Shown: piece by piece, positions 51,277-59,538 of the stretch
Layout of the letters: each line of letters begins with the position of its first letter
How positions within the stretch are numbered: the first letter of the stretch is position 1
Source: Runella defluvii
Lineage (GTDB): Bacteria; Bacteroidota; Bacteroidia; Cytophagales; Spirosomataceae
Reading direction: 5' to 3'
Assembly (NCBI RefSeq): GCF_014195535.1
Contig: NZ_JACIBY010000004.1
Coordinates: 29,509-93,508 of the forward strand
DNA length: 64,000 nt
Position numbers and translations under genes: made by a program
Notes under the pieces: generated by a model
The model's input: only the letters and a program-made list of their open reading frames with translations
Database searches by the model: none
What the model was told of the DNA's origin: nothing

Positions 51277-51295
51277 TATTTTAGAAAATATAAAA

Positions 51296-52492
51296 ATGGA
51301 ACAGTTGTTTGCGAAATACCTCCCCAAACTCCAGCGTACTCGTACTGATTTTGTACGAGATGCCATCCATGAAATTGATTGGGCGCGCAATCGTCTTATT
51401 GGGATTAAAGGAGCAAGGGGAGTGGGAAAAACCACCCTCTTACTACAATACCTCAAAGAAGCAAAGCTCGACTTAACCAAGTCATTGTACGTCAGTTTGG
51501 ATGATTTGTATTTCAGTAATCACCGCTTATACGATTTAGGCGTTGATTTTGTCCGAAAAGGTGGGCAATTGCTTATGCTTGATGAAGTGCACCGTTACCC
51601 CAACTGGTCGCAGGAAATCAAAAATTTATACGACGATTTTGCCGAATTAAGGATTGTTTTTACGGGTTCTTCCATCATTCATCTCGAACGCAGTCGGGGA
51701 GACCTCAGCCGCCGAGCAGTAATGTACACCTTGCCTGGGCTATCTTTTCGAGAGTTTCTCCAAATTCAAAAAGTGGCTAATTTTACTCCTATTTCCTTAG
51801 AAGACTTACTAAAAAGCCACACTACAATAGCGGTAGAGTTGACTGAGAATTTTAAACCATTTGTATATTGGTCTAAGTACTTAGAGTACGGGTATTATCC
51901 TTATTTCCTTGAAAATGAAGATATATATAGCCAAAAACTTTCTGAGACAATCCGCCTTAGTCTTGAGCTTGACCTCCCTGCGGCTTACGGCACTAGTTAT
52001 GCTACCGTAGATAAACTCAAGCAATTGTTGGTGGTACTGGCCGAGAGTGTTCCTTTCAAACCCAATATTTCTAAGCTCGGTGAAATGCTCCAAGCTACCC
52101 GTAGCTCCGTGGTTGACTACCTACATTATTTGGAGGAGTTAGGGATATTGTCTCTATTACACCGCGATAGTTTTGGGATTACGCGCCTCCAAAAACCAGA
52201 AAAAGTTTATTTGAGTCATCCCAATTTACAATATGCACTCACAGAAACCCGTCCTGACAAAGGCACGCTACGTGAAAGTTTTTTACTTAGTCAGACGCAG
52301 CCTAAACACCGTGTTGAATATACCGAGCAAGGCGATTTTCGGCTGGATAGACGCTATACTATCGAGGTAGGAGGAGCAAACAAAACCCAGCGCCAAATCG
52401 CTAACGTCGCGGATGCCTACATAGCCGCCGATGATATTGAAATAGGTTTTGGGAATAAAATTCCTTTATGGATTTTTGGGTTGTTGTATTAA
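51296..52492 (+). CDS. AAA ATPase with DUF4143 (PD-(D/E)XK-like) domain
   Basis: A 398-residue protein of the AAA_14/DUF4143 group. Walker A GARGVGKTTLL (39-49), Walker B with catalytic acidic pair in QLLMLDEVHR (91-100, Asp96-Glu97), sensor VFTGSS (121-126). A winged-helix-like region (LGEMLQATRSSVVDYLHYLE) and the C-terminal DUF4143 (YTIEVGGANKTQRQIAN, IPLWIFGLLY) follow. Function is unknown; copies are common and patchily distributed. The gene sits alone in a 1.29-kb segment bracketed by 43-bp direct repeats, so it appears to be the cargo or the actor of an insertion. Its composition looks slightly more AT-rich than the flanks. Confidence 0.88.
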   Translation: MEQLFAKYLPKLQRTRTDFVRDAIHEIDWARNRLIGIKGARGVGKTTLLLQYLKEAKLDLTKSLYVSLDDLYFSNHRLYDLGVDFVRKGGQLLMLDEVHRYPNWSQEIKNLYDDFAELRIVFTGSSIIHLERSRGDLSRRAVMYTLPGLSFREFLQIQKVANFTPISLEDLLKSHTTIAVELTENFKPFVYWSKYLEYGYYPYFLENEDIYSQKLSETIRLSLELDLPAAYGTSYATVDKLKQLLVVLAESVPFKPNISKLGEMLQATRSSVVDYLHYLEELGILSLLHRDSFGITRLQKPEKVYLSHPNLQYALTETRPDKGTLRESFLLSQTQPKHRVEYTEQGDFRLDRRYTIEVGGANKTQRQIANVADAYIAADDIEIGFGNKIPLWIFGLLY

Positions 52493-52513
52493 CCCCCTTA
52501 ATGTTTTTGCTCT

Positions 52514-52556
52514 CTACCCACCCGCCTTTTTAGCCTTATAACCTTTGGCCAACAGC
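52514..52556. repeat. Right copy of 43-bp direct repeat (3' end of yciH)
   Basis: Starts exactly at the yciH stop codon (52514-52516) and covers its last 14 codons. Identical to 51182-51224. Outside the 43 bp the two sites differ at the first base on both sides (A versus T on the left, T versus C on the right), so the boundary is sharp. Confidence 0.95.
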
Positions 52557-52846
52557 CACGTTACGATTTTGTCGCGAAAATCTCCCTGAATCAATATTTC
52601 ACGGTCTTTGGCGGTGCCGCCCGTGCCGCAGAGGTTTTTGAGTTGTTTGGCTAAGGCTTCCATATCGCCCGTTTTGCCCGTCCATCCTTTGATGGCCGTC
52701 ACTACTTTTCCGCCTCCTTTGCGTTCGAGCCATACCTTCAGGTCTTGTTGCTGAGGAGTGGGAGTCTCCTGTTCTTCGTCCGAATCGTCGAATTGAAAGC
52801 TGGGGTCGGTAGAATAGACGATGCCGTTGCGGTTATTTTTTGCCAT
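52514..52846 (-). CDS. yciH: SUI1/YciH-type translation factor
   Basis: A 110-residue homologue of eukaryotic eIF1 (SUI1 fold). Disordered acidic N-terminus (DDSDEEQETPTPQQQDLK), then core strands VWLERKGGGKVVTAIKGWTG, NLCGTGGTAKDREILIQGDF and the last helix VTWLLAKGYKAKKAGG. Bacterial YciH is thought to check start-codon selection, mainly under stress. Its final 43 bp, from the stop codon inwards, are the target of the duplication described at 51182 and 52514; the gene remains intact because the right copy restores the same sequence. Confidence 0.9.
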   Translation of the reverse strand: MAKNNRNGIVYSTDPSFQFDDSDEEQETPTPQQQDLKVWLERKGGGKVVTAIKGWTGKTGDMEALAKQLKNLCGTGGTAKDREILIQGDFRDKIVTWLLAKGYKAKKAGG

Positions 52847-53020
52847 GATTTTCTTCTTTTGCCCCGAAATAGCAGCTTTTTAGGCGTTTTTTCAAGGATT
52901 ATGGTTCAAATCATCATTTGAGACGTGCCAAATCATGTTTTGGAGCGTGGGCCGTGTTGGTGAACTGCACCTTTGCATCATCAATCGCAACGAAGCGGTT
53001 GTCCAAACTTTCTTACAACC

Positions 53021-53374
53021 ATGAAAAAGGCCTTAGCTTCATTTGTCATTTTCGCCGTTATCGGTACTTCGTGTACATCACTCCATTCAACGACCTACAT
53101 CAAAGCACAAGACAGCTTTATTTTGGGAAACAACGAACACGGACAGTTTTCGGTCAAACTTAAAAATGCCTCCACCTCAAATGTAGAAATTTGGGAAGCA
53201 CCCGTAGCAGGCGGGAGACACTCGCAAGTCATTGTCAAACCTAATGAAACGGTGAAGGTAAAGGTAGATAAAAATACGGCGTTACGCATCCAAAATAAGT
53301 CAAATGACGAACAAGCAGCCGTCGAACTTCACGTCAAAGGCGACACGGGATTATCAATGGGCTATAAAAACTAA
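53021..53374 (+). CDS. Small hypothetical lipoprotein
   Basis: A 117-residue lipoprotein: MKKALASFVIFAVIGTSCTS (lipobox IGTSC, Cys18). The mature part is beta-rich (QFSVKLKNASTSNVEIWEAP, NETVKVKVDKNTALRIQNKS) and may be an Ig-like fold; no family recognised. A longer frame from 52973 adds 16 non-hydrophobic residues, so the ATG at 53021 is preferred. It is followed by a DoxX gene and a GIN-domain gene on the same strand, possibly one unit. The 174 bp upstream, facing yciH, hold the promoter; nothing else seen. Confidence 0.75.
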   Translation: MKKALASFVIFAVIGTSCTSLHSTTYIKAQDSFILGNNEHGQFSVKLKNASTSNVEIWEAPVAGGRHSQVIVKPNETVKVKVDKNTALRIQNKSNDEQAAVELHVKGDTGLSMGYKN

Positions 53375-53464
53375 TTACCACTTACGTACATGAAAAAGCA
53401 ATTGTCAACCATCGCATTAACCAATTTTTCTAATCATTCACTGACTCAAAACTCACTTACAGCC

Positions 53465-53911
53465 ATGAAAACAGTACTTTCCAACATCATCACGCCCGTT
53501 TATACCTCTACTTGGTACTCAGATTTAGTATTGGCCATTCCACGCATTATGGGTTGCTATTTTTTAATGGTCAATTTTGGCGGTAGTAAGTTTCCTACAC
53601 CCGATTGGTTTGTGGAAGACGTATCCAAGTTTGGTGGTATTTTCGCTTTATTCCCTGCATTTTTTGCGTGGGCTGCCGTATTGGCCGAAACCTTCGGTGG
53701 GGCGCTGTTGGTGCTTGGCTTGGGGACTCGGTTGGCAGGTTTTATGGTGGCTTGTACCATGTTGGTGGCTATTTTCTTCCAAAAATGGGGTGGCGAAGTA
53801 TGGGAAATGCTACCCGCGATGGGCTTTCTTTGGATTTCGTTGTACGCCATCGTGATGGGGTCAGGAAGAATTGGGTTGGATCATTTTATTGCTCAGAGAT
53901 TTAAAAAATAA
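53465..53911 (+). CDS. DoxX-family membrane protein
   Basis: A 148-residue inner-membrane protein with four hydrophobic segments (LVLAIPRIMGCYFLMVN, FAWAAVLAETFGGALLVLGL, FMVACTMLVAIFFQ, GFLWISLYAIVMGSG). DoxX family members are small subunits of quinol oxidase-like or thiosulfate-related systems; most are uncharacterised. An in-frame ATG at 53390 would add 25 polar residues (KKQLSTIALTNFSNHSLTQN ...), unlike the family, so 53465 is preferred. Lies between the small lipoprotein and the GIN-domain gene. Confidence 0.8.
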   Translation: MKTVLSNIITPVYTSTWYSDLVLAIPRIMGCYFLMVNFGGSKFPTPDWFVEDVSKFGGIFALFPAFFAWAAVLAETFGGALLVLGLGTRLAGFMVACTMLVAIFFQKWGGEVWEMLPAMGFLWISLYAIVMGSGRIGLDHFIAQRFKK

Positions 53912-53946
53912 CATCTTCATTATCAGCATTTAAATCAACAATTGCC

Positions 53947-54624
53947 ATGAAAAAGTTAACAATGATTCTTACCCTTTTGATGACGGTCTGTTTGTACACC
54001 CAAGCCCAACGTGGGCCACTACGCGGCACGGGCAAACTCATGACCAAAACGCTGGATTTTCGCGATTTTGATAAACTCTCTTTTGAAGATTTGGACGGGA
54101 ACATTGAGGTTGAAATTGGCAAATCTTTTTCGGTAAAAATCGAAATTGACGAAAATTTGGAGCCACTTTTAGAAGTCAAAAAAGAAAGCCAAGAGGGCAT
54201 GTTAAGCATTGGCCTCAAAGGCAACTACAACAATAAAATGTACATCGAAGATACCCGCATCAAAGTGAAGGTGACCATGCCTGAAGCGTCGGTGATTCAG
54301 CACCGTGGCAACAGTAGTTTGCAGGTTACAGGCATTGTAGGACGGTATTTTAGAATAGAAAATTACGGCAATGGCAACGCCACGCTCCAAGGAACGATTG
54401 ATGAACTTGACGTCAAAAAGAACGGTAACGGAGAAGTAAAAGCCCAAGGGCTTATCGCCAAAACCGCCAAAGTAAAGAGCTACGGCAACGGTAATGTACG
54501 TGTAAATGCCCAAATATCGCTCATGGCACATGGCTCAGGCAACAACAGCGTGATGCAGTTTGGCCCAGGCAAAATTGACCCTATGTCGGGGATTATGGGC
54601 AACGGCGAAGTCAGAAAAATGTAG
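53947..54624 (+). CDS. GIN-domain (DUF2807) secreted protein
   Basis: A 225-residue exported protein: signal MKKLTMILTLLMTVCLYTQA, then a head-GIN/DUF2807 domain of stacked parallel beta-helix turns. The turns are visible as repeating short strands: VTGIVGRYFRIENYGNGNAT, KAQGLIAKTAKVKSYGNGNV, with GNGN at each bend. Members are surface-associated and may be adhesins or stress proteins; the biochemical role is unknown. Last gene of the small lipoprotein-DoxX-GIN run; followed 89 bp later by the membrane AraC gene. Confidence 0.88.
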   Translation: MKKLTMILTLLMTVCLYTQAQRGPLRGTGKLMTKTLDFRDFDKLSFEDLDGNIEVEIGKSFSVKIEIDENLEPLLEVKKESQEGMLSIGLKGNYNNKMYIEDTRIKVKVTMPEASVIQHRGNSSLQVTGIVGRYFRIENYGNGNATLQGTIDELDVKKNGNGEVKAQGLIAKTAKVKSYGNGNVRVNAQISLMAHGSGNNSVMQFGPGKIDPMSGIMGNGEVRKM

Positions 54625-54713
54625 CCGTTTTAAAACTTAATTGACGGTGGATAGTTAAAACGTATAGTCACATTCGCGGAACAGCCAATAGTTGTAAGCA
54701 CTTTGATATAACG

Positions 54714-55835
54714 ATGTCTATTTATCAAACACCCCTCCAATTTGGCTATTTTTTGGCCTTGCTTTTTGCCGTTTTGTTGTTGATTCGAGGTTGGAAAGAA
54801 GAACGGCTTTCGGATAAGTTTCTGGGCTTAGTGATGTTTTTTTTGGCCATGGAAATTCAGGATTACACCTTTGGGTTTTCGGGAATTAATATTCTCTGGG
54901 AAAAATACGACGGCTTTCCGCGCTACTTTCACCTTGCGTTTGCCCCCACGATTTATTTCTACCTCAAAGCCCAAATCAACCGCGATTTTCGGTTCAAAGC
55001 GAGCCATTTGTGGCATTATTTGCTCTACGGTATTTATTTTTTGGTCAATATTATCGTCTTTGTTCAGGGGCCAAAAGTAGTGAGCGCCTTCCGTAGTTCG
55101 GAGTTGTCGTACTGGTTGGGTTGGCTAGAAAGCATCGCCATTTGGGGTTCTTACATCTATTATTTTTATCAATCGCTACGTCTTTATAAAGAATACCGTC
55201 TATGGGTTGAAACACAGTTTTCGGATACTGATACGATTAGCTTTGTGTGGCTTCGCAATTTTATTTACCTCATCATTGCGGGCGAAGTGTTCAAATTAGG
55301 CTGGTCTATTGTCGACCGCGCTTTGGGGGATTTGCCCTTTGAGCAAGATTGGTGGTGGCATTTGTTTACGGTCACCATTATTTGTTACGTAGGCATCATG
55401 GGGTATTCACAACATCAGCCCGCTCGCTTATCGTACACCAAAGCTGAGGTGGTTCCTGAGCCAGAAGAAGGTGATATTGTCAAAAATTCGGATGTATCAG
55501 CGCCCAATTATTCAGAATGGAAGCCCAAAATTGAGCAAGTAGTTGGGGAACAACGCTTGTATCTTCAACCTGATTTGTCGCTAAGTGACGTAGCCCAGCG
55601 CCTTAAAACCAATACGTCGGTGTTGTCGGCGGCTATCAATCAGAATTTCGGAAAAAACTTCAATGATTTTGTCAATTACTACCGCGTGGAAGAGGTAAAA
55701 CGCCAACTCAAAAACCCCGAAAACAGCCACTTGTCGCTGTTGGGAATAGCGTTGGAGTGTGGTTTTAATTCAAAATCCACCTTTAATCGTGCCTTCAAGA
55801 AATTCACTGGAAAGTCACCGAAGGAGTTTGAGTAG
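54714..55835 (+). CDS. AraC-family regulator with N-terminal seven-helix membrane domain
   Basis: A 373-residue membrane-anchored transcription factor. Seven hydrophobic helices (about 8-245: QFGYFLALLFAVLLLIRG, FHLAFAPTIYFYLKA, HYLLYGIYFLVNIIVFV, FIYLIIAGEVFKLGWSI, HLFTVTIICYVGIMGY) act as a sensor; a linker and an AraC DNA-binding domain (about 275-373) follow, with LSDVAQRLKTNTSVLSAAIN and GIALECGFNSKSTFNRAFKK. The second such regulator is at 60701-61858. Ligand unknown. It sits upstream of the CrtW-like ketolase by 50 bp, and may control it or the GIN run. Confidence 0.85.
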   Translation: MSIYQTPLQFGYFLALLFAVLLLIRGWKEERLSDKFLGLVMFFLAMEIQDYTFGFSGINILWEKYDGFPRYFHLAFAPTIYFYLKAQINRDFRFKASHLWHYLLYGIYFLVNIIVFVQGPKVVSAFRSSELSYWLGWLESIAIWGSYIYYFYQSLRLYKEYRLWVETQFSDTDTISFVWLRNFIYLIIAGEVFKLGWSIVDRALGDLPFEQDWWWHLFTVTIICYVGIMGYSQHQPARLSYTKAEVVPEPEEGDIVKNSDVSAPNYSEWKPKIEQVVGEQRLYLQPDLSLSDVAQRLKTNTSVLSAAINQNFGKNFNDFVNYYRVEEVKRQLKNPENSHLSLLGIALECGFNSKSTFNRAFKKFTGKSPKEFE

Positions 55836-55885
55836 AAACAAAAGCGCTTGGCATGGTGTTGTACAAAAAATACCATTAGAAGCGT

Positions 55886-56626
55886 ATGTCATCACATCCC
55901 GCCATTAAACCCAGCCCCATCGGTACCAAAGGTCTTTGGATAGCCCTGACGGTGTTGGTGTTGTGGTTTGCTCACCTTGCGTTTTTACTGCATTATCCGC
56001 TGTACCTTAGCGACCCCCTTGTGCTCGTTTTTGTGTTGATTCAAATGCACCTTTATACGGGATTGTTCATCACAGCGCACGACTCCATTCATGGAGTTGT
56101 TGCGCCTGAAAATAAGCGACTTAATTATTGGATTGGATTCGTTTGTGCGTCTTTGTTTGCTTTTAATAACTACAAAACACTTTCGTCGAAGCATCACCTG
56201 CATCACCGCCACGCGGCCACCCACGACGACCCCGATTACCACGACGGTCATCCCAACTTCTTTTTGTGGTTTTTGGCCTTTGCCAAAGAATACATTTCGG
56301 TGATTCAAATCATCCTCATGGCAGTGACCTACAACGTGTTAAAACTGTGGTTCCCGTGGGAAAATTTGGTGGTTTTTTGGATGATTCCAGCGGTGTTGAG
56401 CACGTTCCAGTTGTTTTATTTTGGCACGTATTTACCCCACCGTGGCGAACACGAAAATCCGCCGCACAATGCCCGTAGTCAGAAGTTGAACCACGTATGG
56501 GCGTTTTTGAGTTGTTATTTTTTTGGGTATCATTTTGAGCATCACGCCTATCCTTACTTACCGTGGTGGCGTTTGCCCGAAGCGCGCGAGCGAGTAGCGG
56601 GGGTTTTGAGAAACCCTGAGAATTAG
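55886..56626 (+). CDS. crtW: Beta-carotene ketolase (CrtW-like), fatty-acid-desaturase superfamily
   Basis: A 246-residue integral-membrane diiron oxygenase that adds keto groups to carotenoid rings (canthaxanthin/astaxanthin type). Histidine clusters: TAHDSIHG, KHHLHHRHAA, and FGYHFEHHAYPYLPWWRLP; the intervening FGTYLPHRGEHENPPHNARS matches CrtW more than fatty-acid desaturases. Four hydrophobic segments surround them. No other carotenoid gene (crtB, crtI, crtY, crtZ) is in the window, so it stands alone. Its last codons (VLRNPEN) coincide with a TGAG-loop hairpin at 56601-56616, so the true C-terminus may have been altered by the repeat. CrtW assignment versus a general desaturase is from motifs. 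Confidence 0.78.
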   Translation: MSSHPAIKPSPIGTKGLWIALTVLVLWFAHLAFLLHYPLYLSDPLVLVFVLIQMHLYTGLFITAHDSIHGVVAPENKRLNYWIGFVCASLFAFNNYKTLSSKHHLHHRHAATHDDPDYHDGHPNFFLWFLAFAKEYISVIQIILMAVTYNVLKLWFPWENLVVFWMIPAVLSTFQLFYFGTYLPHRGEHENPPHNARSQKLNHVWAFLSCYFFGYHFEHHAYPYLPWWRLPEARERVAGVLRNPEN

Positions 56627-57034
56627 ACTTTATTACTTGCAATTTAACAAGGTTTTGAGAAACCTTGTGCGTCGGTTGTGAGCAACCTCCGACACGGGAG
56701 CGTGCTGTCGGTTGCTCGTGTGCTGTCGGTTTCTCAAAACCGACATGCGCGGTTGCTCACAACCGCGAGAAAGAGACTTTATTACTTGCATTTAACAAAG
56801 TTTTGAGAAACCTTGTGCGTCGGTTGTGAGTAACCTCCGACACGTGTATGTGCAGTCGGTTTCTCAAAACCGACATGTGCGGTTGCTCACAACCGCGAGA
56901 AAGAGACTTTATTACTTGCATTTAACAAGGTTTTGAGAAACCTTGTGCGTCGGTTGTGAGCAACCTCCGACACGTGTATGTGCAGTCGGTTTCTCAAAAC
57001 CGACATGCGCGGTTGCTCACAACCGCGAGAAAGG
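56601..57034. repeat. Tandem array with TGAG-loop hairpins, about 130 bp units
   Basis: Three units begin with GACTTTATTACTTGCA at 56626, 56775 and 56905; the last two are 130 bp apart and the first unit is 19 bp longer. Each contains hairpins AAGGTTT-TGAG-AAACCTT, GTCGGTTG-TGAG-CAACctCCGAC, GTCGGTTT-CTCA-AAACCGAC and CGCGGTTG-CTCA-CAACCGCG. A preceding hairpin GGGTTT-TGAG-AAACCC (56601-56616) overlaps the end of crtW. The array covers the 426 bp between crtW and the next gene; the 5' extension of the next reading frame (56978) is part of it, not coding. Confidence 0.88.
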
Positions 57035-57052
57035 AAGTTAAAAATCGCCAAA

Positions 57053-58153
57053 ATGGGGAATAAAATAGCAGTAGTAGGTCAATGGTTGCTGATTGCTATA
57101 GTAGTAATCCTCAAACTCCGTGCGGATGCTATCTATTTCCTCACTCCCGATTCGTACCATTACTTGCACGCTGCCCAAAGCTTACTCGATGGAAAAGGCT
57201 ACCACATCGTCTTTGAAGGTCGAGATACCTTTTGCGCCATTTGGCCCGTGGGTTATTCGGCGTCGATTGCGGGACTTGCGTGGCTGACGGGTTTTTCGGT
57301 AGAAATATCCTCAAAAATTATCAACGTACTGGCCCTCGCAGGCTGTTTTGGGTTAATATACAGTCGTTTTCGGGAGAGAGCGTGGTTTATCTCTTTGGCT
57401 TTTTTTGCCTCGTCGCTGGTACAAGTATATGCCAATACGTGGTCCGAAACCTTATTTTTGTTTTTTGTAATTGGTTTTGCGGCGCAAAGTACCGAGGCAA
57501 TGCCAACAAAAGTAGGAGGGTCTTTTTGGGCAATTGGCGCGTTTTTGAGTCGATACGCTGCCGTTTTTTTAGCGTTTGTTTTATTGATTCAGCGAAGGTG
57601 GAGGGCTGCCTTGTATTACCTACTTTTTGTGGCGGGGTATCTGTTTTTTAATTTTTCTCAAACCAAAACTTTTACGGGTGGGCACGGTTTTTGGCCCGAT
57701 GAACCGTGGCTGAGCCGAGTAGGGCGAGGCATACGCGGGCTAGGAGAGGAGCTTTTATTTTTTGCGGTACGGGATTGGGGATTGAAAAATACCGCTTTGA
57801 ACGACTCAGTGAAGTGGCTGATTTATGGAGTGGCTTTGGGTCAATTGATAGTGGTGGGGTTGATTATGAGGGAGTTTTGGAGGTGGGCGAAGGGGCATGG
57901 AATCGATGCCTACGGCATGACAAAAAGCTCATTTTTTCGGGTAGGCGTGGGTTATTTACTTTTTACAATCGCTATTTATTTAACGGATGCCTCTATCGAA
58001 AGCCTGTATTTTCGTCGGTTGGCACCTGCTTCGTTGTTGATTACAGTTGGGATATTGGAATGGGTTTCGTTACAAAAAGTGTTGTTTGAACGCACCAAAT
58101 GGTATTTTGTGCTTTTCTTTGCGTTGTCAATTATTCATTCAATCCCAAAATAG
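57053..58153 (+). CDS. GT-C-like multi-spanning membrane protein
   Basis: A 366-residue inner-membrane protein with about ten hydrophobic segments. The first loop, RADAIYFLTPDSYHYLHAAQ, has the acidic D..Y pattern seen after helix one of GT-C glycosyltransferases (PMT/ArnT-like, polyprenyl-phosphate sugar donors); the end is ASIESLYFRRLAPASLLITV plus more helices. It could transfer a sugar to a lipid or protein acceptor outside the membrane. The ATG at 57053 (MGNKIAVVGQWLL) is chosen; an upstream frame from 56978 runs through the hairpin array. Function not proven. Confidence 0.65.
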   Translation: MGNKIAVVGQWLLIAIVVILKLRADAIYFLTPDSYHYLHAAQSLLDGKGYHIVFEGRDTFCAIWPVGYSASIAGLAWLTGFSVEISSKIINVLALAGCFGLIYSRFRERAWFISLAFFASSLVQVYANTWSETLFLFFVIGFAAQSTEAMPTKVGGSFWAIGAFLSRYAAVFLAFVLLIQRRWRAALYYLLFVAGYLFFNFSQTKTFTGGHGFWPDEPWLSRVGRGIRGLGEELLFFAVRDWGLKNTALNDSVKWLIYGVALGQLIVVGLIMREFWRWAKGHGIDAYGMTKSSFFRVGVGYLLFTIAIYLTDASIESLYFRRLAPASLLITVGILEWVSLQKVLFERTKWYFVLFFALSIIHSIPK

Positions 58154-58180
58154 CGGACTTTTGCCCGCTGCTTACTAAAA

Positions 58181-58843
58181 ATGTCTTCGCACCACGTTGT
58201 CCGAGAAAAACAAGAACCCGCGTTGCTGATTGCCAATGGCGAAGGGTGTAGCTTTGAATTGATGGGGCAACTGCTCGAATGGTCGCCGTTTGTGGTGGTG
58301 CTCGACCACGCCATTCATCGAGTGCTTGATTTGGGGATAAAAGTGGATGTGCTTTTGGGCGACTTTGACCGAAACGTTGATTTTGAAGAAATACACGCCC
58401 GTCAGTATCCGCTTGAAATTATTCATACGCCCGACCAAGACAAAACAGACCTCGAAAAAGGCATTGAGTTTTTGATAGAACGCGGTTTTCCCGCTGTGAA
58501 CATCGTGTGGGCAACGGGTCGTCGCGCCGATCATAGTTTGACCAATATGACGAATATTGTTCGGTACAAGAATCAAATCAAATGCGTGATGCTGGACGAT
58601 TATTCCAAAATTTTTCCGTTGGTCGGGACGTTTGAAAAATGGTACGCTGCCGAAACGCCCATTTCGCTCATTCCCGTTGGAACGGTGACGGGGATTGCCA
58701 CGGAAGGGTTAAAGTATAATCTTGAAAATGAATCGCTTGTGCTGGGGTATCGCAATGGAAATAGCAACGAGTCGGCGGCAGATGGATTTGTGAAAATCTC
58801 AGCCCAATCGGGTGATTTGTTGATTATGGAGTGCTGGGATTAA
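58181..58843 (+). CDS. Thiamine pyrophosphokinase family protein
   Basis: A 220-residue cytosolic enzyme that transfers pyrophosphate from ATP to thiamine. The first domain contains PALLIANGEGCSFELM, the metal-binding VLLGDFDRNVDF and TPDQDKTDLEKGIEFLIERG, then the NIVWATGRRADHSLTNMTNI region; the second domain carries PVGTVTGIATEGLKYNLENE. The motif layout (GDFD, DQDKTD, TGRRADHS, TEGLKY) is that of TPK. Adjacent, 27 bp after the GT-C-like gene, but metabolically unrelated. Confidence 0.85.
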   Translation: MSSHHVVREKQEPALLIANGEGCSFELMGQLLEWSPFVVVLDHAIHRVLDLGIKVDVLLGDFDRNVDFEEIHARQYPLEIIHTPDQDKTDLEKGIEFLIERGFPAVNIVWATGRRADHSLTNMTNIVRYKNQIKCVMLDDYSKIFPLVGTFEKWYAAETPISLIPVGTVTGIATEGLKYNLENESLVLGYRNGNSNESAADGFVKISAQSGDLLIMECWD

Positions 58844-58897
58844 TGGAGTGCTGAGTGTTGAGTTTACTGTTTATTGTTGTTACTTTTGAGAAAATAA

Positions 58898-59521
58898 ATG
58901 TTTACCATGACCGCTTTAGACACGCCACGGAAAGTGCGAAAAACCCCAAGGAATGTTCCTGAAGCCCTGATTTACGAAATCATGGACGGAAAACCTGTGT
59001 ATTATAAAGGGTATCGGGAGGTGTTATCGGGAAACAAGAAAATTACTGAAATTATGGGGTCGAGTAGCTTGCAGGCATTGATTGTGTTCTATTTGACGGT
59101 TTTTATCGGGAAATTTATTGATGAAGATACCTACACAGTGTTGACAAGCGAAGCTGGATTGCACATTGACCATAAAAACAATTTAGCCAACGATATTGCC
59201 ATTTTTGAACAATCGGTGTTGACACCAGATAAAATCTCCAGAAAATATGCCAACGTGCCGCCGACCATTGTTTTTGAAATAGACATTGATGCGGATGTTG
59301 AGGACATGACAGAGACGGGATATATTTACAAAAAGACCCAAAAACTACTCACTTTTGGAGTTCAAAAAGTCTTTTGGATATTGACGGAAGCTCAGGTGGT
59401 AATGGTCGCAACGGCCGAACGTATTGAAACCTTTGACTGGAACCGTGATATTGAATTGATGCACGACCAATCGTTTAACGTAGGAGCTTATTTGACAAAA
59501 AAAGGCGTAATCCTAAGCTAA
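58898..59521 (+). CDS. Uma2-family putative endonuclease (DUF820)
   Basis: A 207-residue protein of the Uma2/DUF820 PD-(D/E)XK family. Around residues 85-155: DTYTVLTSEAGLHIDHKNNL ANDIAIFEQS, then VPPTIVFEIDIDADVEDM and a KTQKLLTFGVQKVFWILTEA region; the Asp-...-Glu-x-Asp trio fits the family's metal site. Many genomes hold several copies, often near mobile DNA, with no known biology. It lies between thiN-like and the epimerase genes without overlap. Confidence 0.85.
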   Translation: MFTMTALDTPRKVRKTPRNVPEALIYEIMDGKPVYYKGYREVLSGNKKITEIMGSSSLQALIVFYLTVFIGKFIDEDTYTVLTSEAGLHIDHKNNLANDIAIFEQSVLTPDKISRKYANVPPTIVFEIDIDADVEDMTETGYIYKKTQKLLTFGVQKVFWILTEAQVVMVATAERIETFDWNRDIELMHDQSFNVGAYLTKKGVILS

Positions 59522-59538
59522 TTTCTTCCTTTACAGAC

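Noticed and set aside
56978..57052. 25-codon extension of the GT-C-like protein
   Set aside because: It is translated from the last hairpin repeats of the array and is not followed by a signal-like segment until the ATG at 57053.
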